Shown here: positions 8,601 through 14,332 of the stretch, piece after piece | How the letters are laid out: each line of letters starts with the position of its first letter | Numbering within the stretch: position 1 is the stretch's first letter | Source: CAZVWH01 sp964631175 | GTDB lineage: Bacteria > Planctomycetota > Phycisphaerae > Sedimentisphaerales > Anaerobacaceae | Reading direction: 5' to 3' | Assembly (NCBI GenBank): GCA_964631175.1 | Contig: CAZVWH010000017.1 | Location: forward strand, 1-37,969 | Length of the DNA stretch: 37,969 bases | The notes under the pieces: model-generated | What the model saw: the letters and a program-made list of their open reading frames with translations, nothing else | The model's database searches: none | Told to the model about the DNA's origin: nothing | Position numbers and translations under genes: made by a program

Positions 8601-8687
8601 TATCGGACTACAGAGAATAGGAAAATTCAGATTTAGTTAAAACAATTGCCTATTTTAACTAAAGATTTTTTCCTGTCCTCTCCGATA
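8601..8687. other. Long three-part inverted repeat between lpxB and the B12-fold gene
   Basis: Three nested arms pair in order: TATCGGA (8601-8607) with TCCGATA (8681-8687), AGGAAAA (8619-8625) with TTTTTTCCT (8666-8674), and TTTAGTTAAAA (8632-8642) with TTTTAACTAAA (8653-8663), around a 10-base loop. It lies in a 326-base region between divergent genes. It may be a regulatory RNA, a leader structure or a DNA site; the sequence alone does not decide. Confidence 0.6.
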
Positions 8688-8723
8688 GTTATATTTCAGA
8701 TATATGTTGCCTATATTAACGGC

Positions 8724-8751
8724 TTGATGGTTATTTTGCTAATACTATATA
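8724..8751 (+). promoter_or_regulatory. Candidate sigma-70-type promoter for the B12-fold gene
   Basis: TTGATG (8724-8729) and TATATA (8746-8751) are 16 bases apart, about 45 bases before the start codon at 8798. Planctomycete promoter consensus may differ, so this is a guess from the general bacterial pattern. Confidence 0.4.
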
Positions 8752-8797
8752 ACAATGAGCAATATAAGTAGGAAATAAAGGTGAAAGGAAATGGATT

Positions 8798-9547
8798 ATG
8801 GTAAAACAAGATACTTTAGCGAGATATTTGGAGCCACTGCTGCGGGGTGATAGGAAAGCATGCCGGACTGTCATAGAGGAAACCCTTCAGAGCGGCGTAC
8901 CCGCCAACTCCGTATATATCCACATGATATGGCCGATTATGCTGGAAGTCGAGAACCTTCTGCGAGCGGATAAAATCAATGCAACACAAGAGCATTTGGC
9001 TACACGGATTAACCGTACAATTGTGGACCAACTGCAAAATAAACTGCCGCGTCGGCCCGACAGGATTAAGAAAATAGTCGTATGTTGCGCACCAAACGAG
9101 TTGCAGGAGCTTGGAGCTCAAATGATAGTAGATATATTCGAAAGTAACGGCTGGGAAGTGCGGTTCTTGGGTGGCGGTCTTACTAATGACGATATCCTCG
9201 CATTCGCAAACGAATACGCTCCTGATATGCTACTAATTTACGGGACTACTCCGAAGCAAGCGCCGGACGTTCGACGGCTCATTGACACAATAAAGACTGT
9301 AAATGCCTGGCCACATTTGCGTATAATGGTCTCTGGTGGACTGTTCAACCGAGCCAAAGGTCTCTGGGAAGAGATTGGTGCCGATTTATTTGCTGCCACA
9401 ATCACCGAAGCAATCCAGGTGGCTACAAATCACAACGAAATCCCGCGCTGCGACCGAAGAACCATAAACCGTAGAAAGAAAAAACGTCAGTCAATATCCC
9501 AGCCGAATGAAATACTGCAAGAAACAACAGCAGTTGTCACCAGCTAA
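8798..9547 (+). CDS. Cobalamin-binding-fold protein (B12-binding-2 plus B12-binding domains) with altered His motif
   Basis: A 249-residue soluble protein. Residues about 1-85 form a helical cap like the B12-binding-2 domain of methyltransferases and CarH-type sensors (SVYIHMIWPIMLEVENLL, then ATQEHLATRI). Residues about 90-210 are a Rossmann-like B12-binding domain: IVVCCAPNELQELGAQMIVD, WEVRFLGGGLTNDDI, DMLLIYGTTPKQ, RIMVSGGLFNRA. The usual lower-ligand motif DxHxxG reads ELQELG (101-106), so Asp is Glu and the cobalt-binding His is Gln. The tail (215-249) is basic and Arg/Lys-rich. AAAGGAA precedes the ATG. It has no catalytic or DNA-binding domain, so it may be a sensor or carrier, possibly one that has lost cobalt ligation or binds another ligand. 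Confidence 0.8.
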   Translation: MVKQDTLARYLEPLLRGDRKACRTVIEETLQSGVPANSVYIHMIWPIMLEVENLLRADKINATQEHLATRINRTIVDQLQNKLPRRPDRIKKIVVCCAPNELQELGAQMIVDIFESNGWEVRFLGGGLTNDDILAFANEYAPDMLLIYGTTPKQAPDVRRLIDTIKTVNAWPHLRIMVSGGLFNRAKGLWEEIGADLFAATITEAIQVATNHNEIPRCDRRTINRRKKKRQSISQPNEILQETTAVVTS

Positions 9548-9595
9548 AGCTGACCTGCATTGTATAACGACTATAGAAAGGTGTGCTGACCCCAG

Positions 9596-9641
9596 CCGGA
9601 TGGCAATAAACAAGGCGTGATGGCACATCACCGGCCATCGG
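9596..9641. other. Nested stem-loop in the 313-base gap before the YkgJ pair
   Basis: GATGGC (9599-9604) pairs with GCCATC (9634-9639), extended by CC/GG outside; inside it GTGATG (9617-9622) pairs with CATCAC (9626-9631) around a 3-base loop. The rest of the region 9548-9860 holds no credible gene. It could be a transcription terminator of the upstream gene without a U tail, or a leader RNA. Confidence 0.45.
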
Positions 9642-9860
9642 AAACTATGAGCACAATATCCAGCGGGCCGCTGCTCCTGCCACATCTGCAAAGTGGGATT
9701 GTAAAAAAGTTGCCTAATCAAGGCAAACCAAATAACATATAACTGTCCTAAATTCTATGGTTGAAGCGTGTGTCTTCTTTCTGCGGTTTAGCTGTGAGTG
9801 CGAAGAGGTTCCTGGAATCTCAGCTATTTTACTCTAATCCCAAAAGGTGCACTTTTAGAA

Positions 9861-10337
9861 ATGTATAATCCGAGACACGAAGTGGCTGTAGCTAAATCTG
9901 TGATTAAAAATAAAACCCAATGGTATGCTGCCGGACTGCATTTCGAGTGTATGCATTGCGGCAGATGCTGTGCCGGGCCGAGCGAAGGTTGTATCTGGGT
10001 CACTAAGCCGGAAATAGAACTTATCGCAAATCATCTGAAAATAACAGCCGCTCAGGTACGTCGGAAGTTCTTAAGGCGAGTGGGTCTGCGAACAACAATC
10101 ATCGAACACCACCTCACCAAAGACTGTATATTCCTGCATGAAAAAGGCGGCCAAAGAACGTGTATGATTTATCCTGTTCGGCCAAGCCAGTGCAGAAGCT
10201 GGCCGTTCTGGCCAAATAATTTAAAAAGCCCCTATGACTGGAACCGGGCAGCTCAAAAATGTCCCGGCATCAATCGCGGCAAGCTCTACAGTCATTCAGA
10301 AATTAAGAAAATCAAAAAGAATAAAAAATGGTGGTAG
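9861..10337 (+). CDS. YkgJ-family CxxCxxCC protein (first of a pair)
   Basis: A 158-residue cytoplasmic protein with the YkgJ-type cysteine cluster FECMHCGRCC near residue 30, a later CMIYPVRPSQCRSWPFWP segment that carries more conserved cysteines, and a final Cys in the segment AAQKCPGINRG. Family members are annotated as zinc- or iron-chelating or Fe-S cluster proteins; the actual role is not established. ATG 9861 starts MYNPRHEV; an in-frame GTG at 9798 would add 21 residues without family likeness. Its 3' end overlaps the next gene by 10 bases, so the two are probably translated together. Confidence 0.8.
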   Translation: MYNPRHEVAVAKSVIKNKTQWYAAGLHFECMHCGRCCAGPSEGCIWVTKPEIELIANHLKITAAQVRRKFLRRVGLRTTIIEHHLTKDCIFLHEKGGQRTCMIYPVRPSQCRSWPFWPNNLKSPYDWNRAAQKCPGINRGKLYSHSEIKKIKKNKKWW

Positions 10338-10768
10338 AATCCAACAATAGCAACCAGCTTCTTGCAAAAGTAGCCGAAATCTACGCCTGGCTGGATTCGA
10401 AAATCCGTGAATCTGCCGATTTAGCTGGTCAATGCAATGCCTGTGGCGCTTGCTGTGACTTAGAAGCTTTCGAGCATCGTTTGTTTGTTACATCTCCGGA
10501 ATTAATATATTTAGCTGTAAATCTGGGTGTTGAAAACATAAAGCCTATGAAGTCCAGCCGATGTCCTTACAATATCAATGGCAAATGCAGCATTTATGAA
10601 TATCGTTTTGCCGGCTGCAGAATCTTCTGTTGCAAAGCGGACCGGGACTTCCAAAGCACATTAAGTGAATTAACCCTTAAAAAATTGAAATCCCTCTGCA
10701 TCCAATTACACATCCCTTACCAGTATAGCGACTTGGCCACTGCGTTGAATGGCTTTGCAATCATTTAA
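10328..10768 (+). CDS. YkgJ-family CxxCxxCC protein (second of a pair)
   Basis: A 146-residue protein with QCNACGACCDLEAFEHRLFV (residues about 35-54), the CxxCxxCC core, followed by SRCPYNINGKCSIYEYRFAG and a short CRIFCC cluster. These match the YkgJ layout, although the protein differs from its neighbour outside the cysteines, so the two are related family members and not a recent duplication. The ATG lies inside the end of the preceding gene (10-base overlap). It is convergent with ftsQ, and the stop codons overlap by four bases. Confidence 0.8.
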   Translation: MVVESNNSNQLLAKVAEIYAWLDSKIRESADLAGQCNACGACCDLEAFEHRLFVTSPELIYLAVNLGVENIKPMKSSRCPYNINGKCSIYEYRFAGCRIFCCKADRDFQSTLSELTLKKLKSLCIQLHIPYQYSDLATALNGFAII

Positions 10769-11727
10769 TATTTGTCAACAGGTAAAGGAACGTGGCTTTG
10801 TGGGGTGCGAAGATCGATATATTTTGCGCCGCCTGTTAGTAAGCCATATTCTTTATAATAGGTGTAAAGCTTGGCTAATTTCCCTTCATCCTTTGCCTCC
10901 AGATACTGAGCCCATGCGCCGATTTCAACTCCCCAGATAATTTCGGTATTGTTCTTTGCGTACAGTATAATATGGGCAAATTTACTATTTTCTCGGCCCT
11001 TGAAATTGCTCACATCAATGCTGTCGATCTCGAAAAGCAACGGCTTATTAGGCGTGACGAGTTGGTCCATTCGGTCAAGCCGGGCTAATATGGCTACTGC
11101 TACGGCTATGTCTTCCTGCAGCCAGACCTTGCCCACCGGCGGCCCACCAATGCGGATAATTGTTGCCGCTCCTTTCACCTTTACAATAGGCAGATGCGGC
11201 ATCGGTATAAAATCGAGCACAACCATCTCAGCATCAACATAGAATTTCAACTGACCAAATTTAACTAAAGCAAGCGGCTTTCGATAATCAGCCTCGATAA
11301 GTATCTTGTCATGGGTTGTTCGCACTGTTACTTCTTTCAGCCAGGCTATATTTCTATCAAGATTATTCTGAATTAAACGCGCAGCGTCTTCGTCGAGTTT
11401 TATACCTTCGCCCCGCCGCCCTTCGGCTTCGCTCAGAGCCCGCCCCGAGCCTGCCGAAGGTGCAAGCAGTCTCGTAGAGGCAGCGATGATTTTATCTCTA
11501 AGAGACTCATTAACCCAGGCAGGCGGCTCTATCAGTTCAACCTCGATAGAATCTGCCCACGAGGGGACAAGCTTTTTTGCATACTTGTCTAAGAGTACGA
11601 AGCCGACTACTATAGCAACAACAACACAAATCACAGCCGAGACTTTCAGAAACTTCCTTGAACTCTGACTGTGCCGATCTGTCTTATATTTTTTCCTCGG
11701 CTTAGAGACGCCGGTCTTAAATGACAT
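10765..11727 (-). CDS. ftsQ: FtsQ/DivIB-like cell division protein
   Basis: A 320-residue single-pass membrane protein from ATG 11727. A basic cytoplasmic head (KPRKKYKTDRHSQSSRK) is followed by a membrane helix at about 26-47 and an extracytoplasmic part. It contains a POTRA-like start (IEVELIEPPAWVNESL), a central beta domain (VRTTHDKILIEADYRKPLAL, FYVDAEMVVLD) and the terminal YIDLRTPQ typical of FtsQ. It is assigned from topology, motifs and its place after murC-murB-ddl. Residues about 87-108 (LAPSAGSGRALSEAEGRRGE) are encoded by an inserted palindrome (11413-11462). A longer reading from 11805 would begin inside a degenerate heptamer array and is rejected. Confidence 0.8.
   Translation of the reverse strand: MSFKTGVSKPRKKYKTDRHSQSSRKFLKVSAVICVVVAIVVGFVLLDKYAKKLVPSWADSIEVELIEPPAWVNESLRDKIIAASTRLLAPSAGSGRALSEAEGRRGEGIKLDEDAARLIQNNLDRNIAWLKEVTVRTTHDKILIEADYRKPLALVKFGQLKFYVDAEMVVLDFIPMPHLPIVKVKGAATIIRIGGPPVGKVWLQEDIAVAVAILARLDRMDQLVTPNKPLLFEIDSIDVSNFKGRENSKFAHIILYAKNNTEIIWGVEIGAWAQYLEAKDEGKLAKLYTYYKEYGLLTGGAKYIDLRTPQSHVPLPVDKY
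11413..11462. repeat. Palindromic element inserted in frame in ftsQ
   Basis: CCTTCGG (11420-11426) pairs with CCGAAGG (11454-11460), and GCTC (11431-11434) with GAGC (11447-11450). The part GAGCCTGCCGAAGG belongs to the family of TGAGCCTGTCGAAG elements. It adds about 20 small, charged residues to FtsQ without changing the frame. Confidence 0.7.
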
Positions 11728-11770
11728 TCTCTTAGCTCTGCTTTTTGTTTTTATTCTTCTGATGGCCACT

Positions 11771-11819
11771 ATCTCATATCTTGTGAAGCGTAACTCGTAT
11801 CTCACTTCACGAAATATAC
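11771..11819. repeat. Degenerate heptamer array upstream of ftsQ
   Basis: Successive units read ATCTCAT, ATCTTGT, GAAGCGT, AACTCGT, ATCTCAC, TTCACGA, AATATAC. The register is 7 bases and the likeness is partial, like a decayed array of the kind seen elsewhere in the window. Confidence 0.5.
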
Positions 11820-11828
11820 CTTACGATC

Positions 11829-11849
11829 TTTTAGCAGAAACTGCTAATA
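11829..11849. repeat. TTAGCAG palindrome, copy 1
   Basis: TTTTAGCAGAAACTGCTAAT and the next base; TTAGCAG and CTGCTAA form a hairpin. Twenty bases are repeated exactly at 12557-12576, so the LuxR-type gene lies between the copies. Confidence 0.75.
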
Positions 11850-11870
11850 CATAAAAACTTTTTTAGTACA

Positions 11871-12113
11871 TTATATCTTGTGTTTTTGAACTAATTCAAT
11901 CAACACTGCCAGAACTCCAAATTTGCGTTTCGCACCTAACTTATTGCAAATAGTCCATAAATGGCTCGTTAGTGTATTATACGATATGCCCAACTTCTCA
12001 CAAATTTTTTCGTTGTCGATACCTTTACTGACACACTTAATCACGTCCATCTGTCTTGGTGTGAAGTGGAATGCCTTTTGAATAAAATCAAGCTGTTTAT
12101 TTGTAAAAATCAT
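11871..12113 (-). CDS. Small LuxR/GerE-type HTH protein
   Basis: An 80-residue protein that is almost only a LuxR-type DNA-binding domain: FTPRQMDVIKCVSKGIDNEK followed by ICEKLGISYNTLTSHLWTIC and NKLGAKRKF. These match the GerE domain helices (T.RE..V......G..n.eIA..L.iS..TV..H...i..KL). No receiver or sensor domain is attached, so any signal must reach it by a partner or by expression level. The ribosome binding site is weak. It sits between ddl and ftsQ, flanked by repeat elements, which suggests that it arrived in the cluster with, or among, the repeats. Targets are unknown. Confidence 0.8.
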   Translation of the reverse strand: MIFTNKQLDFIQKAFHFTPRQMDVIKCVSKGIDNEKICEKLGISYNTLTSHLWTICNKLGAKRKFGVLAVLIELVQKHKI

Positions 12114-12259
12114 TCGCTAATAATATTATCAATTTAAGAACCGTTTTACACTAATACTCTGTCAAGCGTGATTTGATGGTTTGTCAACCCGCGCCTGATG
12201 CGGAATCCAAAGTAAGACGGGTGTTTATTCCCGTTTTCGGGTCTGTTGCCAAACAAGAG

Positions 12260-12296
12260 ATTGCTTCGTCGTCCGCTACGACGGACTCCTCGCAAT
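12260..12296. repeat. ATTGC..GCAAT palindromic element
   Basis: ATTGC (12260-12264) and GCAAT (12292-12296) flank the hairpin GTCCG-CTAC-GACGGAC. Sequences of the form GATTGCTTCGTC...CTCGCAATGAC are, as I recall, widespread as short dispersed elements in unrelated bacterial genomes. Confidence 0.7.
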
Positions 12297-12328
12297 GACG
12301 AAAGTGGCGTTTTTACATCATTGCGATG

Positions 12329-12430
12329 CCCCCACTGCTTTCTTGTTTGCCTCTGCCCCCACCCGTGTCTTCCGACAGGAAGACGCAGGGACAAGTCGAG
12401 GCAGCAGGCGAAAGCAAGAAGGGGGGCGGC
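12329..12430. repeat. Large C-rich/G-rich palindromic element, copy 1
   Basis: CCCCCACTGCTTTCTTG at the left matches the complement of CGAAAGCAAGAAGGGGGG at the right. An internal hairpin GTCTTCC-GACA-GGAAGAC sits in the middle. The same design and much of the sequence recur at 33842-33917. Confidence 0.75.
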
Positions 12431-12542
12431 TGTGACAATCCAAATCCTACAAAGTGAAGTTTGGCAACAAGCCCTCTTCCGGGAATGATAACCATCAATC
12501 GAGGCTTGACGGAGCACTAACATATAAATAGGTATCGACTCA

Positions 12543-12576
12543 TATTAGCAGTTTCCTTTAGCAGAAACTGCTAATA
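12543..12576. repeat. TTAGCAG palindrome, copy 2 (extended)
   Basis: TATTAGCAGTTTC (12543-12555) and GAAACTGCTAATA (12564-12576) are a perfect 13-base inverted repeat around an 8-base loop. The right 20 bases match 11830-11849. Confidence 0.8.
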
Positions 12577-12604
12577 TCTAAATACCCTTCGATCGTATTA
12601 TACC

Positions 12605-12699
12605 TTAATCCACATCCTTTTAATTCGCACCCCCCTTAATTCGTACCCCTCTTAATTCGTACCCCTCTTAATCCGCACCCCTCTTAATCCGTATCGGGT
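12605..12699. repeat. Tandem 16-bp repeat, about six units
   Basis: Units are TTAATCCACATCCTT (15 bases, 12605-12619), TTAATTCGCACCCCCC, TTAATTCGTACCCCTC twice, TTAATCCGCACCCCTC and a decayed TTAATCCGTATCGGGT. There are no spacers, so it is a minisatellite and not a CRISPR. Confidence 0.9.
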
Positions 12700-12762
12700 G
12701 CGTGTCAAGTTTATAGGTAGATTTTTAGGGCCTTTAACAAAAATTGTTCTGTAATCAAGCAC

Positions 12763-12856
12763 CCATCCCCAAACTGCGTTTGGGGCTGCCACACACATTC
12801 TTTTCTAATTTATTTGGGTGGCATCCTCAAACCCGATTCATCGGGATTGGGGATGG
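12763..12856. repeat. Compound palindrome CCATCCCC..GGGGATGG
   Basis: Outer arms CCATCCCC (12763-12770) and GGGGATGG (12849-12856) enclose CCCAAAC-TGC-GTTTGGG, a GCCAC/GTGGC pair and CCCGAT-TC-ATCGGG. It looks like a dispersed palindromic unit built of several hairpins. It lies just beyond the 3' end of ddl. Confidence 0.75.
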
Positions 12857-12881
12857 CTTTCTCCAAAATATGCCTTTTTAC

Positions 12882-13877
12882 CTACAAAGATGAAGTGCAC
12901 CCATCCGTATCCCTATCTGGTGAAGTGTGAAGCGAGATAGGCTTAACGAACGACGAGTATGCCGCTTCAATGATTTTAACGCACAAATCGCTCATTGAAA
13001 ATCCGATCTTCGCCGCTGCTTTGGGAATAAGCGAATGTGTGGTAAGACCTGGAATAGTATTAACCTCAAGGGCATAAGCAATTCCGCTGTTACTCAGGAT
13101 AAAATCAACCCTTGCGAAGTGACGACAGCCAAGCGTATCAAAACAATCCAAAGCCGCAGCCACGATCTTCGTTGAAAGCTTCGGGTCATCAATCGTATCG
13201 AAGATATACTCTGTTTGACTATCGATGTATTTTGCTTGATAATCATAAAAGCCGCTTCTGCTTCTAATCTCAATAATCGGCAGTGCCTGATGTAGCAGCA
13301 CACCGACGCTTAATTCTCTGCCGGCAATATATTCCTCAATCATACAATCGCCGAATTCATCCACACATTCGTGCCCGGCGGCTATTGCCGACTTTGGGTC
13401 ATCGACAATGCTGACGCCGATAGCGCTTCCCTGCGTTACCGGCTTAACTACAAATCTCTCGCCGAGCCGTGATAGTTGCTTTTCGAGATGTTCTATTTTT
13501 GCCTGGCTGTCAAACTTAATTACTTTGGGCGTTGTAACACCTGCCTTGGCAAAATACTCTTTACCGGCTAATTTATCGAAAGCCAGTCTGCTCGCGGCTG
13601 GGCCGCTGCCGGTATAGCAAAGCGATTTGTCCTCCATTATTTGCTGAAGCTGGCCGTCCTCACCGAATTTGCCGTGCAGCGCAACAAAGAAAACATCGAT
13701 GCTGCTATCTTGTAATATTCCCAGATTGCCGGGCTTAATGTCAGAAGTCACCACATCCAAGCCAGCTTCTTTTAATGCCTGGGCGACGGAACTGCCGCTT
13801 TGAATACTGATGTCACGCTCCTCGCCAATACCCCCCATAAGCACAGCCACTTTTAATTTACTATTTGATGTCTTCAA
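12882..13877 (-). CDS. ddl: D-alanine--D-alanine ligase
   Basis: A 331-residue ATP-grasp enzyme that makes D-Ala-D-Ala for peptidoglycan. Visible marks: VAVLMGGIGEERDIS (10-24), ALHGKFGEDG (66-75), FVVKPVTQGSAIGVS (142-156, ATP-binding loop), RVDF (256-259) and ALEVNTIPGLT (269-279, magnesium site Glu and Asn). The length is normal except for about 18 extra residues after AYSSF, encoded by repeat-like sequence. The only plausible start that gives a full N-terminus is TTG at 13877, with no ribosome binding site: the upstream bases are the TAACCAA heptamer array. The array therefore replaces the usual leader of ddl, and translation may depend on coupling. Confidence 0.95.
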   Translation of the reverse strand: MKTSNSKLKVAVLMGGIGEERDISIQSGSSVAQALKEAGLDVVTSDIKPGNLGILQDSSIDVFFVALHGKFGEDGQLQQIMEDKSLCYTGSGPAASRLAFDKLAGKEYFAKAGVTTPKVIKFDSQAKIEHLEKQLSRLGERFVVKPVTQGSAIGVSIVDDPKSAIAAGHECVDEFGDCMIEEYIAGRELSVGVLLHQALPIIEIRSRSGFYDYQAKYIDSQTEYIFDTIDDPKLSTKIVAAALDCFDTLGCRHFARVDFILSNSGIAYALEVNTIPGLTTHSLIPKAAAKIGFSMSDLCVKIIEAAYSSFVKPISLHTSPDRDTDGCTSSL

Positions 13878-13905
13878 TTGGTTACTGGTTATTGGTTATT
13901 GGTTA
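13878..13905. repeat. Heptamer array TTGGTTA x4, ddl-side end of the four-helix-bundle cassette
   Basis: Units TTGGTTA, CTGGTTA, TTGGTTA, TTGGTTA on the plus strand. On the minus strand the first TAA of the array is the stop codon of the four-helix-bundle gene, and the ddl start codon TTG follows the last unit directly. Confidence 0.93.
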
Positions 13906-14306
13906 TAAATCGACCGTTTCTTCTTTACATTTCCTCAAGTACTTGATATATCCGTTCAGCTTCTTTAGGACCATATATCCTTCTTTTTTTAGCTCAGTTA
14001 GGCGCTCTAACTCTATATAATTCTCATCTATGCAAACGTTAATATCGTCAATCAACTCTTGCAGTGAACCTCTTGACTGCCTCAAAAACTGAATATTCTC
14101 TTTATAGTGAAATCTTCCATGTCCTTCGGCAATGCAATTAGTTAAAGAAACCGCAGCACGACGAATCTGGCCTACCAGATTATATTTCTCATATTCGGTA
14201 ATTCCTTAGCCAGTTTATACATCTGTTTTCTGAATTGCCTTGCTACTTTGTATAGCTCTAAGTCTTCGAAAGTCTTATATTCTATTATGTCTGTTTGGTT
14301 TATCAT
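13903..14306 (-). pseudogene. Four-helix-bundle (23S rRNA IVS-type) protein, frameshifted
   Basis: Two frames together give a 134-residue protein of the IVS/four-helix-bundle family. The first frame starts at ATG 14306 with EYKTFEDLELYKVARQFRKQ and MYKLAKELP, then hits a TAG at 14174-14172. The second frame continues EYEKYNLVGQIRRAAVSLTN, CIAEGHGRFHYKENIQFLRQ, SRGSLQELIDDI and ends DL at 13906. The family pattern FEDLeVyqlar..LP..EkynL..QirRAa.S...NiaEG.gr is complete if one base is restored near 14194-14198 (CCGAA for an expected CCGGAA). Either the gene is broken or there is a sequencing or assembly error. Proteins of this family are small helical bundles, often encoded in rRNA intervening sequences; their role is unclear. 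Confidence 0.85.
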
Positions 14307-14308
14307 TT

Positions 14309-14329
14309 TCACCAATTACCAGTTACCAA
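14309..14329. repeat. Heptamer array TTGGTAA x3 (minus strand), murB-side end of the cassette
   Basis: Read on the minus strand: TTGGTAA, CTGGTAA, TTGGTGA, then AAATG with the start codon of the four-helix-bundle gene. Three bases separate it from the murB stop codon. It is inverted relative to the array at 13878-13905. Confidence 0.9.
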
Positions 14330-14332
14330 ATT

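Larger units (their letters stand above)
12114..12881. other. Repeat-rich non-coding region between ddl and the LuxR-type gene
   Basis: A stretch of 768 bases without a credible gene. It is a mosaic of at least five repeat families, listed separately: 12260-12296, 12329-12430, 12543-12576, 12605-12699 and 12763-12856. The open frames seen across it are by-products of the palindromes. Confidence 0.75.
13878..14329 (-). mobile_element. Putative cassette: four-helix-bundle gene with inverted heptamer ends
   Basis: A 452-base unit between the murB stop (14333-14335) and the ddl start (13877). Its minus-strand left end reads TTGGTAA, CTGGTAA, TTGGTGA. Its right end, reverse-complemented, reads TTGGTTA, CTGGTTA, TTGGTTA, TTGGTTA. 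Over the first three units 18 of 21 bases agree, and the three mismatches fall at the sixth base of each heptamer. Inverted ends around one gene in an otherwise tight cell-wall cluster suggest insertion. No transposase is present and no clear target duplication is seen, so mobility is inference. Confidence 0.5.

Noticed and set aside
11728..11805. N-terminal extension of FtsQ (MRYELRFTRYEI...)
   Set aside because: It is translated from a degenerate heptamer array and has no family likeness; ATG 11727 gives a normal FtsQ head.
12146..12523. Open frames of 60-125 residues across the ddl-LuxR gap
   Set aside because: They run through palindromes and give Arg/Pro/Cys-rich nonsense with no start signals; both strands are open because of the inverted repeats.
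12605..12699. Possible CRISPR or origin iterons in the 16-bp repeats
   Set aside because: No spacers; no dnaA gene, DnaA boxes or rep gene in the window.
13903..14085. An independent 60-residue gene beginning MRQSRG
   Set aside because: It is the second half of the frameshifted four-helix-bundle gene; the missing N-terminal half is readable upstream in another frame.
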